From Elusimicrobiota bacterium (GTDB lineage: Bacteria; Elusimicrobiota; Elusimicrobia; UBA1565): a stretch of 64,000 nucleotides of DNA. Below, one piece after another: positions 8,989-17,065 of this stretch (the stretch's first letter is position 1; every line of letters begins with the position of its first letter). The stretch lies in the NCBI GenBank assembly GCA_016196755.1, contig JACPXC010000059.1, positions 210,111-274,110 of the forward strand. The letters are read 5' to 3'. The notes below the pieces were generated by a model. It did not search any database. It was not told the origin of the DNA and was given only the letters and a program-made list of their open reading frames with translations. Made by a program: the position numbers and the translations under genes.

Positions 8989-10046
8989 CGCTCCTCCGGC
9001 CCGGGCACCCAAAGCGCCGCGCTCGAGCCCTCGGCGCCCCACAGGTCGCGCGCCCGGGCGCGTAAGTAGGAGCCCCTGCCGGAGACGGCCTCGAGCGACA
9101 GGGAGAACAGATAGGGCGGCGAGCGGCGGTAGGTCGAGATCCGGTTCCATTCGAGCTGGTCCTCGGAGGACTCGACCCAGGCCAGTTCCACATCACGGCC
9201 CTCGGCCGAGAAGCGGGCCAGGACGCGGTCGGCGACGGGCTCGGCCGAGAAGGCCGAGAGGCTGACGCGGGTCGTGACGCTCGGCACGAGCTTGATGGCC
9301 ATCGCGGGCTTGAGCGTGAGAGGCACGGCCAGCGCGCCCTCCTCCTGGCGCGGCGGCACGCCCTGGATCTGGTGGTTGTTCCAGGCCCGCGGCTCTCCGC
9401 CCGCCGGCGAGGAATCCGCCGCGGCCAAGATGGGGGCGTTGTCGGCGGAGCGGAACTCACGGGTCGGCGACCAGACGATCAGGTAGTTTGGCCGCTCGCC
9501 GGAGACCAGCGACTTAGGGACCTCGGCCCAGAACCATTCCGACTTGCCGGCTCCGGGGAGATAGAGGCTTTCGTGAGGCTCGACGGGGATGTCCGAGGTA
9601 TCGGCCAAGAAGAAGCTCTGATCCGACGAGAACGCCGGACGCTGGGACACGCCGATGTAGACCTTGCCGGGCAAGATACGGTGCTCCCAGGGCTTATCGC
9701 GGCGCGGCACGGTCTTGGCTCGGCCGAGCTTCGCCCCGACGAAGACCCGCGACCAGCGGCCCTCGGGGATCGGCGGCAGCTTCACGACCCAGGCGTTATC
9801 GAAGCCCACATACCAGTTGGAGTCCGAGCCGCCGTCGGCGAAGCGACCGAAATCGTGGAGGCTGTCTGCCAAGGAGAGAAACACCGGCTGACCGGCGTCG
9901 CTGCCGTAGAGCTCGCGCGTGCGCTGGCCGTGCGCCGTCGGTGTTTCGGCGGCCGGTTCTTCGTCCGGGTCGTCGGAGTAATTCTGCGCCCAGGCCCCCC
10001 CCACGCCGAGCAAGGCGGCCAGGCCGACATGTCTTAAAATTATCAT
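8985..10046 (-). CDS. Secreted protein of unknown function
   Basis: A 353-residue protein with a signal peptide (MIILRHVGLAALLGVGGAWA, cleavage near AWA-QN). The remainder looks beta-rich. A conserved-looking first half (NWYVGFDNAWVVKLPPIPEG) is followed by possible Ig-like segments at the C-terminus (VADRVLARF...ELAWVESSEDQLEWNRIST). No enzyme motif is visible. The start ATG overlaps the parB stop (TAATG), and its own stop overlaps the asd start, so it is embedded in the parAB-asd operon. I do not know its role. Confidence 0.75.
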   Translation of the reverse strand: MIILRHVGLAALLGVGGAWAQNYSDDPDEEPAAETPTAHGQRTRELYGSDAGQPVFLSLADSLHDFGRFADGGSDSNWYVGFDNAWVVKLPPIPEGRWSRVFVGAKLGRAKTVPRRDKPWEHRILPGKVYIGVSQRPAFSSDQSFFLADTSDIPVEPHESLYLPGAGKSEWFWAEVPKSLVSGERPNYLIVWSPTREFRSADNAPILAAADSSPAGGEPRAWNNHQIQGVPPRQEEGALAVPLTLKPAMAIKLVPSVTTRVSLSAFSAEPVADRVLARFSAEGRDVELAWVESSEDQLEWNRISTYRRSPPYLFSLSLEAVSGRGSYLRARARDLWGAEGSSAALWVPGPEER

Positions 10047-10963
10047 TATTTTTTCAATGCTTTTAGTATATTGTCAAAGTCGTCCAAGCTGAAGAAGTGG
10101 ATCATGATCCGGCCGCTCTTCGAGTCCTGACGCAGACGGATCTCCACGCGCGTGCCGAAGGCCTTCTCAAGCGACTGCTCCATCGCCTTGATGTCGGCAG
10201 GCTTGGGCGCCTTGGGTTCGGCCTTGCGCGCCGAGGGCTCGGGCAGGGGATCTCCGGCCTCGATCTTCTGCGCTAGCCTCTCGGTGTCGCGGACCGAGAG
10301 ATGGTTCTCCGTGACCAGCTTGAAGAGCTTCGAACGCTCCATCGGGTCGGAGACCATGAGGATGGCCCGGCCATGCCCTTCGTCCATGCGCTCGAACTGG
10401 ATGGCCTTCTGCATCTCATCGGGCAGCTCGAGGAGACGCAAGGTGTTCGAGACCGTCGACTTCGACTTGCCGACCACATGGGCCAGTTCCGACTGCGTGA
10501 CGGCCTGCTCGTTCATCAACTTCTTGTATGCCAGCGCCGTATCGATGGCGTTGAGGGCGTCGCGCTGGATGTTCTCGATGAGGGCCAAGACCAGTCGCTC
10601 CTTGTCGGACTGCGGCGTGCGCACCAGGGCCTCGATGGTCTTGAGGCCGGCCAGTTGGCTGGCCCGCAGGCGGCGCTCGCCCGCGATCAACTCGTAGCTA
10701 TTGCTGATGGCATCGTAGGAGACCACGATAGGCTGGGCTAGGCCATGTTCCTTGATGGTCATGGCCAGCTCGCTGAGGCGCTCAGGGTCGAAGTTCTTAC
10801 GCGGCTGGACGCGGTTGGGCCGGATGGCGTCGACCGGAATGCGGCGGACCTCGCGCCCTTCCCCTTCACCGGCCACGGCGGGAGCGGGCGCCGGAGCGGC
10901 GGCGGGCTTGACCGGCGCCGGGGGCAACAGGGCTTCGATTCCACGACCTAACGCTTTCCTCAT
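10046..10963 (-). CDS. parB: Chromosome-partitioning protein ParB
   Basis: A 305-residue ParB/Spo0J protein. The basic N-terminus (RKALGRGIEALLP) is the ParA-stimulating segment. The ParB N-terminal nuclease-like/CTP-binding core includes the ELIAGERRLRASQLAGL motif. A helix-turn-helix (VTQSELAHVVGKSKSTVSNTLRLLELP) recognises parS, and the C-terminal dimer domain ends in LDDFDNILKALKK. An extra charged linker (about residues 215-240) separates the last two domains. It lies ten bases after parA, and two parS-like sites are nearby, so the system is the usual chromosomal segregation module. Confidence 0.96.
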   Translation of the reverse strand: MRKALGRGIEALLPPAPVKPAAAPAPAPAVAGEGEGREVRRIPVDAIRPNRVQPRKNFDPERLSELAMTIKEHGLAQPIVVSYDAISNSYELIAGERRLRASQLAGLKTIEALVRTPQSDKERLVLALIENIQRDALNAIDTALAYKKLMNEQAVTQSELAHVVGKSKSTVSNTLRLLELPDEMQKAIQFERMDEGHGRAILMVSDPMERSKLFKLVTENHLSVRDTERLAQKIEAGDPLPEPSARKAEPKAPKPADIKAMEQSLEKAFGTRVEIRLRQDSKSGRIMIHFFSLDDFDNILKALKK

Positions 10964-10972
10964 GTTCGCTCC

Positions 10973-11758
10973 CTAGTTCAACTTCATGCCGCGCCAACCG
11001 CGGCGGGCCAGCAACTCACCTGCCAGCGCCAGATACGTCTCACTGCCCTTAGACTTCGGGTCGTACTGAAAAATGGTTTTGCCGAAGCTGGGTGCCTCGG
11101 CCAAGCGCACCGAGCGCGGGATGGCCGTAGCATAGAGGCTCTCCCCAAAGTACTTCGCCAGTTCCCCCCGCACCTGCTGCGCCAGCGTGTAGCGCGGATC
11201 ATACATGGTCAGGACAGCGCCCTCGATACCTAAGGCAGGGTTAAGACGTTCTTGGCAGATGCGCACTGTTTGCAGAAAAGCGGTGAGACCTTCCAGAGCG
11301 TAGTATTCACCTTGAATGGGGACCAAGACCTTGTCGGCCGCAGCCAAGGCATTAAGAGTCAAAAGACCAAGAGAAGGCGGACAATCGATGATAATGAACG
11401 CATAGGCGTCCCGAATGGATTTCAAACTGGCGCGGAGGCGGTTTTCACGTGAAACACCCCCCGCCAAAGCCAGTTCGGCCGAAACCAGGTCGGAGCTAGA
11501 GCACAAAATGTCCAACAATTCGATCCCGGTAGCTCTGATGGTTTTTTCGGCGGGGACCATTTCCACTAAGTTTTCGTAGGCCCCCCCCTCGATGGTATTC
11601 TTGTCGATTCCAAGGCCGGAGGTGGCATTGGCTTGAGGATCGAGGTCGACGATCAGGGTGTCCTGACCTAGACAAGCTAGGCCGGCAGCCAGATTGATGG
11701 CTGTAGTGGTCTTTCCGACGCCGCCTTTTTGATTCGCTAAAGCGATTATTTCTGCCAT
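10973..11758 (-). CDS. parA: Chromosome-partitioning ATPase ParA/Soj
   Basis: A 261-residue deviant Walker ATPase. The P-loop KGGVGKTT covers residues 11-18 with the signature Lys K11, and Walker A' DLDPQANAT follows near 39. The IIIDCPPSLGLLTLNAL segment is Walker B. It binds DNA non-specifically in the ATP state and moves ParB-parS complexes. It is the first gene after the promoter at 11806-11834 and carries an internal parS-like site (11441-11455). Family length is normal. Confidence 0.96.
   Translation of the reverse strand: MAEIIALANQKGGVGKTTTAINLAAGLACLGQDTLIVDLDPQANATSGLGIDKNTIEGGAYENLVEMVPAEKTIRATGIELLDILCSSSDLVSAELALAGGVSRENRLRASLKSIRDAYAFIIIDCPPSLGLLTLNALAAADKVLVPIQGEYYALEGLTAFLQTVRICQERLNPALGIEGAVLTMYDPRYTLAQQVRGELAKYFGESLYATAIPRSVRLAEAPSFGKTIFQYDPKSKGSETYLALAGELLARRGWRGMKLN
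11441..11455 (-). promoter_or_regulatory. parS: parS-like site inside parA
   Basis: The 15-mer GTTTCACGTGAAAAC (minus strand) matches the bacterial parS consensus TGTTTCACGTGAAACA at 14 of 16 positions when the flanking base is included. The same 15-mer recurs at 11762-11776. Confidence 0.8.
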
Positions 11759-11761
11759 GGT

Positions 11762-11776
11762 GTTTTCACGTGAAAC
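11762..11776 (-). promoter_or_regulatory. parS: parS-like site in the parA leader
   Basis: An exact second copy of GTTTCACGTGAAAAC (13 of 16 to the parS consensus). It lies four bases upstream of the parA start and inside the predicted 5' leader, so ParB spreading from it could repress parAB. Confidence 0.75.
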
Positions 11777-11805
11777 TTTTAGGTTTTAGGCTTGATATAG
11801 CCAGC

Positions 11806-11834
11806 ATTGTAGTACGCATCCAGCATCCTGTCAA
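11806..11834 (-). promoter_or_regulatory. Promoter of parA-parB operon
   Basis: Minus strand: TTGACA (11829-11834), a 17-base spacer, TACAAT (11806-11811). The predicted start near 11799 gives a leader of about 40 bases that contains the second parS-like site. Confidence 0.75.
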
Positions 11835-11858
11835 TTCCCAAGCTATAATTCGCCCGGT

Positions 11859-11924
11859 TAAACATTATATTATATTGTTTAGACTCTTTTAGTATCTTTT
11901 ATTATCTTATTTTATCTTATATAG
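11859..11924. other. Extremely AT-rich tract
   Basis: By hand count only about 10 of 66 bases are G or C, in an otherwise very GC-rich window. It includes two copies of TTATCTTAT ten bases apart (11902-11910, 11912-11920). It ends just before the -35 box of the nucleoside transporter promoter, so it may be an UP element. A DNA-unwinding role near parS is an alternative. Confidence 0.6.
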
Positions 11925-11927
11925 CCA

Positions 11928-11956
11928 TTGCCGCCGAAAGGCTTAATCAGTACAAT
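11928..11956 (+). promoter_or_regulatory. Promoter of CNT transporter, leaderless
   Basis: TTGCCG (11928-11933), a 17-base spacer and TACAAT (11951-11956). The ATG at 11964 begins seven bases after the -10 box, where transcription should start, and there is no Shine-Dalgarno. Confidence 0.7.
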
Positions 11957-11963
11957 CGCGGCC

Positions 11964-13220
11964 ATGGAGAATATCATCAGCCTCTTCGGCACCTTCGTCC
12001 TCATCGGCATCGCGGTGGCCTGCTCGTCAAACCGCAAGGCCATCAACTGGAAGACGGTGGGGTTGGGAATGCTCCTGCAATTCCTTTTCGCCATCATCGT
12101 GCTGTGGGCGCCGCCGGGCCGCGCTTTCTTCGCCTTCATGAACGATGCCATCGTCAAGCTTTTGAGCTTCCAGGAAGAGGGGGGGAGGTTCATCTTCAAC
12201 GCCCTTGCCATCCCGCCGTGGAAGGAAGGAACGCTGGGCTTCTTCTTCGCCTTCCAGGTGCTGACCACCATCATCTTCTTCTCGTCGCTGATGTCGATCC
12301 TCTACTACCTGGGAGTCCTGCAGGTCGTGGTGGTGTTCTTCGCCCGGATCATGGCCAAGACCATGAACACCTCGGGGGCCGAGTCGCTCTCCGCCTCGGC
12401 CAACATCTTCGTGGGACAGACCGAGGCGCCGCTCCTTATTAAGCCCTACGTGGAGACCATGACGGACTCCGAGCTCTTGACCGTCATGGTGGGCGGCATG
12501 GCGACGGTGGCGGGTGGGGTCATGGCGGCCTATGTGGGGATGCTGCAGCCCTACTTCCCGGATATCGCCGGGCACCTGCTGGCGGCCAGCGTCATGTCCG
12601 CGCCGGCGGCGCTGGTCATGGCCAAGATCCTATTGCCCGAGACCTCCAAGCCGAAGACCCTGGGCATGGTCAAGCTGGACTACGAGGACCCATCGCTCAA
12701 CGTCATCGAAGCGGCGGCCAACGGGGCCACGACCGGCCTGCACCTGGCTCTCAACGTCGGCACGATGCTCATCGCCTTCATGGCGCTCATGGCCATGGCC
12801 AACTGGATGGTGTCCGCCTCCGCGAACCTGGTGGGCTTTAGCGGCGTCACGCTGGAGAGCATCCTGGGCCGGCTTTTCGCCCCCTTGGCTTGGATCATGG
12901 GCGTGCCCTGGGTCGACTGCCGGCAGATCGGGTTTTTGATGGGCGAGAAGACCGTGCTAAACGAGTTCGTCGCCTACACCCATCTGGCCGAGTTCCTCAA
13001 GAACAACCCCGGCGGGCTCCAAGAGCGCTCCGTCATCATCGCCACCTACGCGCTCTGCGGCTTCTCGAACTTCCTTTCCATCGGCATCCAGATCGGCGGC
13101 ATCGGGGTCATCGCCCCCAACCGCCGCCAAGACCTGGCCCGTCTCGGCATCAAAGCGCTGATCGGGGGGACGTTGGCCTGCTTCATGACCGCCACCCTGG
13201 CGGGCATCCTCGTCAAGTAG
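11964..13220 (+). CDS. Concentrative nucleoside transporter (CNT family)
   Basis: A 418-residue inner-membrane symporter of nucleosides with H+ or Na+. It has an N-terminal three-helix region (ENIISLFGTFVLIGIAVACS), a Gate-type domain, the family signature region SASANIFVGQTEAPLLIKPYV, and the C-terminal motif GEKTVLNEFVAYTHLAEF followed by ALCGFSNFLSIGIQIGG. These last two are the nucleoside- and cation-binding segments. The ATG at 11964 is preferred over an upstream TTG because of the promoter spacing. It is divergent from parA and convergent with speB. Substrate range cannot be read from sequence. Confidence 0.9.
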   Translation: MENIISLFGTFVLIGIAVACSSNRKAINWKTVGLGMLLQFLFAIIVLWAPPGRAFFAFMNDAIVKLLSFQEEGGRFIFNALAIPPWKEGTLGFFFAFQVLTTIIFFSSLMSILYYLGVLQVVVVFFARIMAKTMNTSGAESLSASANIFVGQTEAPLLIKPYVETMTDSELLTVMVGGMATVAGGVMAAYVGMLQPYFPDIAGHLLAASVMSAPAALVMAKILLPETSKPKTLGMVKLDYEDPSLNVIEAAANGATTGLHLALNVGTMLIAFMALMAMANWMVSASANLVGFSGVTLESILGRLFAPLAWIMGVPWVDCRQIGFLMGEKTVLNEFVAYTHLAEFLKNNPGGLQERSVIIATYALCGFSNFLSIGIQIGGIGVIAPNRRQDLARLGIKALIGGTLACFMTATLAGILVK

Positions 13221-13240
13221 GGGGCGGGGGAACGGCGCCG

Positions 13241-14284
13241 CTAACGGTCTTTGACCAGTCCGCGGCTGCGCAAGGTCCAGGCCGCCAGGCGGTAGAGCAG
13301 GCGCATCCCCACGTTGGCGTCCCATTCGTCCTTGCCCCCGGGGGAGGGGGAGACCTCGACTAAGTCGAAGCCCAGGATCGTGCGGCCGGAGCGGGCCAGG
13401 AGCCCGAGAATGTGGTCGGCCTCGTCGAACTCGAGGCCGCCCGGCACGGGCGTACCGGTGCCCGGGCAGAGCTTGGGGTCGAGCCCGTCGATGTCGAAGG
13501 TGACCCAGACCTTCTCGGGCAGGGCCGCCACGGCCTCGGCCGCGGCCTCGCCGAAGGGCTTCCCCGCGAAGCGCCGGCTGGAGAGCTCGCGGGCCGTGAA
13601 CATCCGCGCCCGCGGCCCCAGACCCCGGACGTAGTCGTCCTCCTCGCGGCAGAAGTCCCGGATGCCGACCTGGACGATCTTCGAGATCTGCGGGATGTCG
13701 CGCAGGGCGTTGCGCATGATGGAGGCGTGCGACCAGAGGAAGCCCTCATAGGCCTCGCGGGTGTCGGAGTGGGCGTCGAAATGGAGCAGGCCGAAGGAGC
13801 CATGGCGCTCGGCGGCGGCCTGGAACGCGCCGTAGGGGACGGAATGGTCCCCGCCGACGACGCCGACGACCTTGCCGGCCGCCATCAGCCTGGCGCACTC
13901 GGACCGGACCCAGCCGTTGAGCTCGCCGCCCAGCTGGTTGGCCTCGGCCAGCGCCTTGCGCAGGGCGGGTGTATTCGCCTCCCCGCCGGCGCGGATGACC
14001 TTCTGGGCGGCCGCCTTGGCTTTATTGTTCCAGGCCCGGACCCGGGGGGACTCCGCGAGCATGTGGATGCCCGGGCGCCAGGGGTCCCCCACCTGGGGGT
14101 CGAAGAGGTCGATCTGGGCGCTGGCCGCGAGGATGGCCGCGGGCCCGCGCGAAGTCCCGCCGCCGTAGGAGGTGGTGGCCTCCCAGGGCACCGGCAGGAG
14201 GACCAGGGCGGCGTCGGCCTCCCCGTGGGGCAAGCCGAAGACGCCGTCCCCGCCGGCCGGGCCGTCCGGGTCGAAGTCCGTCAT
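13241..14284 (-). CDS. speB: Agmatinase-family ureohydrolase
   Basis: A 347-residue manganese ureohydrolase, probably splitting agmatine into putrescine and urea. The two-metal site is complete: H147 in GGDHS, D170/H172/D174 in FDAHSD, and D264/D266 in FDIDGLDP. It sits seven bases downstream of a deoxyhypusine-synthase-like gene, and arginine decarboxylase, the enzyme that makes agmatine, lies 11 kb away. That context favours agmatinase over arginase or formiminoglutamase, although these share the fold. A short insertion around residues 80-125 is not part of the core. Confidence 0.87.
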   Translation of the reverse strand: MTDFDPDGPAGGDGVFGLPHGEADAALVLLPVPWEATTSYGGGTSRGPAAILAASAQIDLFDPQVGDPWRPGIHMLAESPRVRAWNNKAKAAAQKVIRAGGEANTPALRKALAEANQLGGELNGWVRSECARLMAAGKVVGVVGGDHSVPYGAFQAAAERHGSFGLLHFDAHSDTREAYEGFLWSHASIMRNALRDIPQISKIVQVGIRDFCREEDDYVRGLGPRARMFTARELSSRRFAGKPFGEAAAEAVAALPEKVWVTFDIDGLDPKLCPGTGTPVPGGLEFDEADHILGLLARSGRTILGFDLVEVSPSPGGKDEWDANVGMRLLYRLAAWTLRSRGLVKDR

Positions 14285-14291
14285 CGCCGGC

Positions 14292-15344
14292 TTACGCCAG
14301 AGCGTTCGGGATCTTGACCTTGTTGTCGTCGAGGAACGCCGACCACTTGTTGCCTTTGCGGGCCTTCCAGCTGCCCTTGTGGTAGGCGTAGGACGCCAGG
14401 AGCGGGAAGGACATCGTCGCCTCGGAGAACACCATCTGCTCCCAGACCACGTCGACCTTGCCCCACGAGCAGGCCTCGCGCAAAGTCGAGCCCGAGAGCG
14501 CCCCGTCGCGCTCGTCGGCCACGCTGATCTGCACGGCGTACTTGTGCATCTTGACGTCGAGGCCGATCATCTCGGCGCCGACGGTGATGTCCTGGGCGAA
14601 GTTCTTGGGGACGCCGCCGCCGATCATGAGGAGGCCGGTGTCCTTGGCCGCCAGCTTCACGCGCACCAGCTCGCGGAAGTCGCGGGCCGAGTCGATCATG
14701 ACGTGGGACTCGGGGTTGTGCCACTGGTGGTGCAGGAGCCCGAAGCCCGCCGAGCAGTCCGAGAAGGCGGGGACGAAGATCGGGACCTTCTTCTTGAAGC
14801 ACTCCAGCACGATCGAGTCGGTGACCTTGGCGTTCTTGACCAGGTACTTGCCCATCTCGTCGATGAACTGGCGCGAGGAGTAGGCGCGCGGCTCGAGCGA
14901 GCCGGCGATCTTGGAGATCGTGTTGTCGCACTTGCCGAGCTCGTCCTCGTCGATGAAGGTGTCGTAGATGCGGTCGACGCGCAGGTCGCGGAGCTGCTTG
15001 TCGTCGACCCACTTCGAGCCCAGGTAGTGCTTGAAGCCGAGGGCCTCGAAGAAGTCCTGGTCGATGATGTTGGCGCCGGTGGAGACGATGGCGTCGACCA
15101 TGTTATGGCGCACCAAGTCGTAGACCACGCGCTTGAGGCCGGCCGAGATGAGCGAACCCGCCAGGCACAGGACGACCGAGCAGTCCTTGTCGGCCAGCAT
15201 GCGGTCGTAGATGTCCGATGCCCGCGCCAAGTCCTTGGCCGAGAAGGCCATCTTCGAATAGGCCTGCATGAGGGGGACGGCATCGAACTCGGTGATGTCC
15301 AGGTGCTCGACGGTCTCTTTGAGAAGATCAGACTTCTTTGGCAT
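14292..15344 (-). CDS. Deoxyhypusine synthase-like protein
   Basis: A 350-residue member of the deoxyhypusine synthase family. The NAD-binding core is recognisable (STGANIIDQDFFEALG at 88-103, LLMIGGGVPKNF at 238-249). The segment holding the catalytic Lys is kept (ACSWGKVD, K296), followed by the typical EATMSFPLL. In eukaryotes and archaea the enzyme modifies eIF5A with the aminobutyl group of spermidine. Bacterial relatives are linked to polyamine metabolism, some acting like homospermidine synthases. Being in an operon with agmatinase supports a polyamine role. A Shine-Dalgarno (CGGAGG) precedes the ATG. Confidence 0.87.
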   Translation of the reverse strand: MPKKSDLLKETVEHLDITEFDAVPLMQAYSKMAFSAKDLARASDIYDRMLADKDCSVVLCLAGSLISAGLKRVVYDLVRHNMVDAIVSTGANIIDQDFFEALGFKHYLGSKWVDDKQLRDLRVDRIYDTFIDEDELGKCDNTISKIAGSLEPRAYSSRQFIDEMGKYLVKNAKVTDSIVLECFKKKVPIFVPAFSDCSAGFGLLHHQWHNPESHVMIDSARDFRELVRVKLAAKDTGLLMIGGGVPKNFAQDITVGAEMIGLDVKMHKYAVQISVADERDGALSGSTLREACSWGKVDVVWEQMVFSEATMSFPLLASYAYHKGSWKARKGNKWSAFLDDNKVKIPNALA

Positions 15345-15503
15345 CTCACGGCCTCCGGGTTTCCGGGCGGCCGTCGGTCCGCGGGGACTTTCCCGGCGGC
15401 GCGTCGGGCGCGCGGAGTCTTTTCGAACCGAAATGATATCAAATCATCGTCGGGAACCGAACGATTTTCCGTCGATGCGAGAGGATTTTTGTAGACTCGC
15501 GGC

Positions 15504-16694
15504 GTGAAAGCGGCGCTGCTGCTCGCCCTGATGGCGCTCCTCTCGTCGACGGCGGAGGCCGCCGCGGCCAAGCGCCCGGCACGTCCCAAGCGGCCGGCGC
15601 GCCACCGCGTCAAGGTCGAAGCCCCGCGGCTGACCGACCCCACCGCCGTGAGTTGGCCGCGGCGCCTCAAGCCCGGACGCTGGACGCCGGCCGCGGCCGA
15701 CGCGCTCGAGCGCCTGCTCCAACACCTCGGCGAGGGCGCCACCGGCTACTCGCGCGCCGACCCGCCGGCCGCCGTCTTCGTACTCGATGACGCGGCGTTG
15801 AGCGGCTCGCCCGGCGACGCGCTCCTGGCCCGCCTCACGGCGGAGGCCGCGTTCAGTTTCGACGAGTCGTTCTGGAAGCAACTGCCGCCGCACTACGGTG
15901 CCGCCCGCGCGCGCGCCGGCTGGCAGAGCTTCCAAGGGCAGCCGCGGACGGTGTGGGCGCGCGACCCGCACTACCTCATGTACCGCAAGGCCCTGCACGC
16001 GGCCTACGCGTCCTTGTGCCGCGACGCAGGCCGGAAGACCTGCGCGCGCTGGCGCGCGGCGCTTCTCACGGGCCTCGACGAGAGCGCCCTCCAACGCATG
16101 GCGCGCCAGGTCGTCGCCGAGGCGCTGCGCGTGCCGGTGACGCCGGAGCGGGTCGGCGACTCGCCCGAGGACCCCGCCCCCACGGCCGTCACGGCGGCCC
16201 TGCGGGTCGTGCCCGAGATGCTCGACCTCGTGCGCGTCCTGCAGGACAGGGGCTTCGACGTCTGGGTCATGAGCGCCTCGAGCCAGTACGCGGCGCTCGA
16301 GGCCGCGCGCCTCTACGGCGTCCATCCGACCCGAGTGGTGGGCCTGCGCCAGAAGGTCACCAACGGGCAAATCACGCCCGACATCCTCCAACCCGTGCCG
16401 GAGGGCGCTGGACTGGCCGAGGCGCTGACCTTGTTCCTGGGCCGGCCCCCGGCCCTCGCGGTGGGACGCCTCGAGGACGGCCCGCTGCTCGACTATGGCG
16501 ATGGCAGCGGCCTGAGCCTGCTCCTGGCCGAGCCGTCGACGGCGCCTCCCGAGGCGGCCCGCAACGGCTGGCTCGTCCAGCCGCCCTTCAGCCCGGTGCG
16601 CGAGCCGCAGGCGGCGGTCTACCCGCCGCCGCCGGGCACCCGGCCGCCGGCCGAGCCGGCCCCGCCCGCGCCGGACGCCGCGGGAGGGCCTTGA
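15504..16694 (+). CDS. Secreted, apparently inactive HAD-like protein
   Basis: A 396-residue protein starting at GTG, with a -10 box (TAGACT, 15492-15497) six bases upstream. Signal peptide of about 20 residues, then a basic Lys/Arg/Pro stretch. The body resembles secreted HAD phosphatases. Motif I is degenerate (AVFVLDDAAL, the nucleophile position 93 is Val rather than Asp), motif II is VWVMSASSQ, and the acidic motif reads VGRLEDG instead of GDxxxD. The C-terminus is Pro-rich. If the alignment is right it cannot use the standard phosphoaspartate mechanism and may be a binding protein. Confidence 0.65.
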   Translation: MKAALLLALMALLSSTAEAAAAKRPARPKRPARHRVKVEAPRLTDPTAVSWPRRLKPGRWTPAAADALERLLQHLGEGATGYSRADPPAAVFVLDDAALSGSPGDALLARLTAEAAFSFDESFWKQLPPHYGAARARAGWQSFQGQPRTVWARDPHYLMYRKALHAAYASLCRDAGRKTCARWRAALLTGLDESALQRMARQVVAEALRVPVTPERVGDSPEDPAPTAVTAALRVVPEMLDLVRVLQDRGFDVWVMSASSQYAALEAARLYGVHPTRVVGLRQKVTNGQITPDILQPVPEGAGLAEALTLFLGRPPALAVGRLEDGPLLDYGDGSGLSLLLAEPSTAPPEAARNGWLVQPPFSPVREPQAAVYPPPPGTRPPAEPAPPAPDAAGGP

Positions 16695-16768
16695 CGCCGC
16701 ACGAACTTCATGATAGATTTAAGGGCTGTCCCCGCCGAGAAGAACGCCACCATAATCGTTGGAGCCAA

Positions 16769-17065
16769 ATGAAGCGACCGCAAGAGGAAGTCGGCGATCT
16801 GTTCGTGACTGAGTCTCTCCTGACCCTCAAGCTGCTTCCCAGCGGCAAGAGCGGGTCGCGCACGATCCGCTGGTTCGTCAACGGCGAGGTGCGCAACCAC
16901 TCCGCCGCCGCCAAGGACATCGTCGCGCTGGTCAACAAGCTGCGGGGACGCTCGCGCGTCGTCCGCAACTTGACGCTGATGACCGACCGCGGCGCCCAGC
17001 ACGACCTCGCCGGCACCGGCCTCAACGAGGCCGTGGCGAAAGCCGGCTTCAACGCCCTGAACTAG
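16769..17065 (+). CDS. Small conserved-looking protein of unknown function
   Basis: A 98-residue soluble protein without a signal peptide. The ATG follows a GGAG site by four bases. The sequence has an alternating strand pattern (LLTLKLLPSG, RTIRWFVNGE) and a C-terminal helix, but no motif I can name. Its stop overlaps the convergent tatD stop by three bases. Confidence 0.7.
   Translation: MKRPQEEVGDLFVTESLLTLKLLPSGKSGSRTIRWFVNGEVRNHSAAAKDIVALVNKLRGRSRVVRNLTLMTDRGAQHDLAGTGLNEAVAKAGFNALN

Noticed and set aside
11859..11924. AT-rich tract as the main replication origin
   Set aside because: No consensus DnaA box was seen in it; the gap beside dnaA has boxes and the gene-orientation switch.
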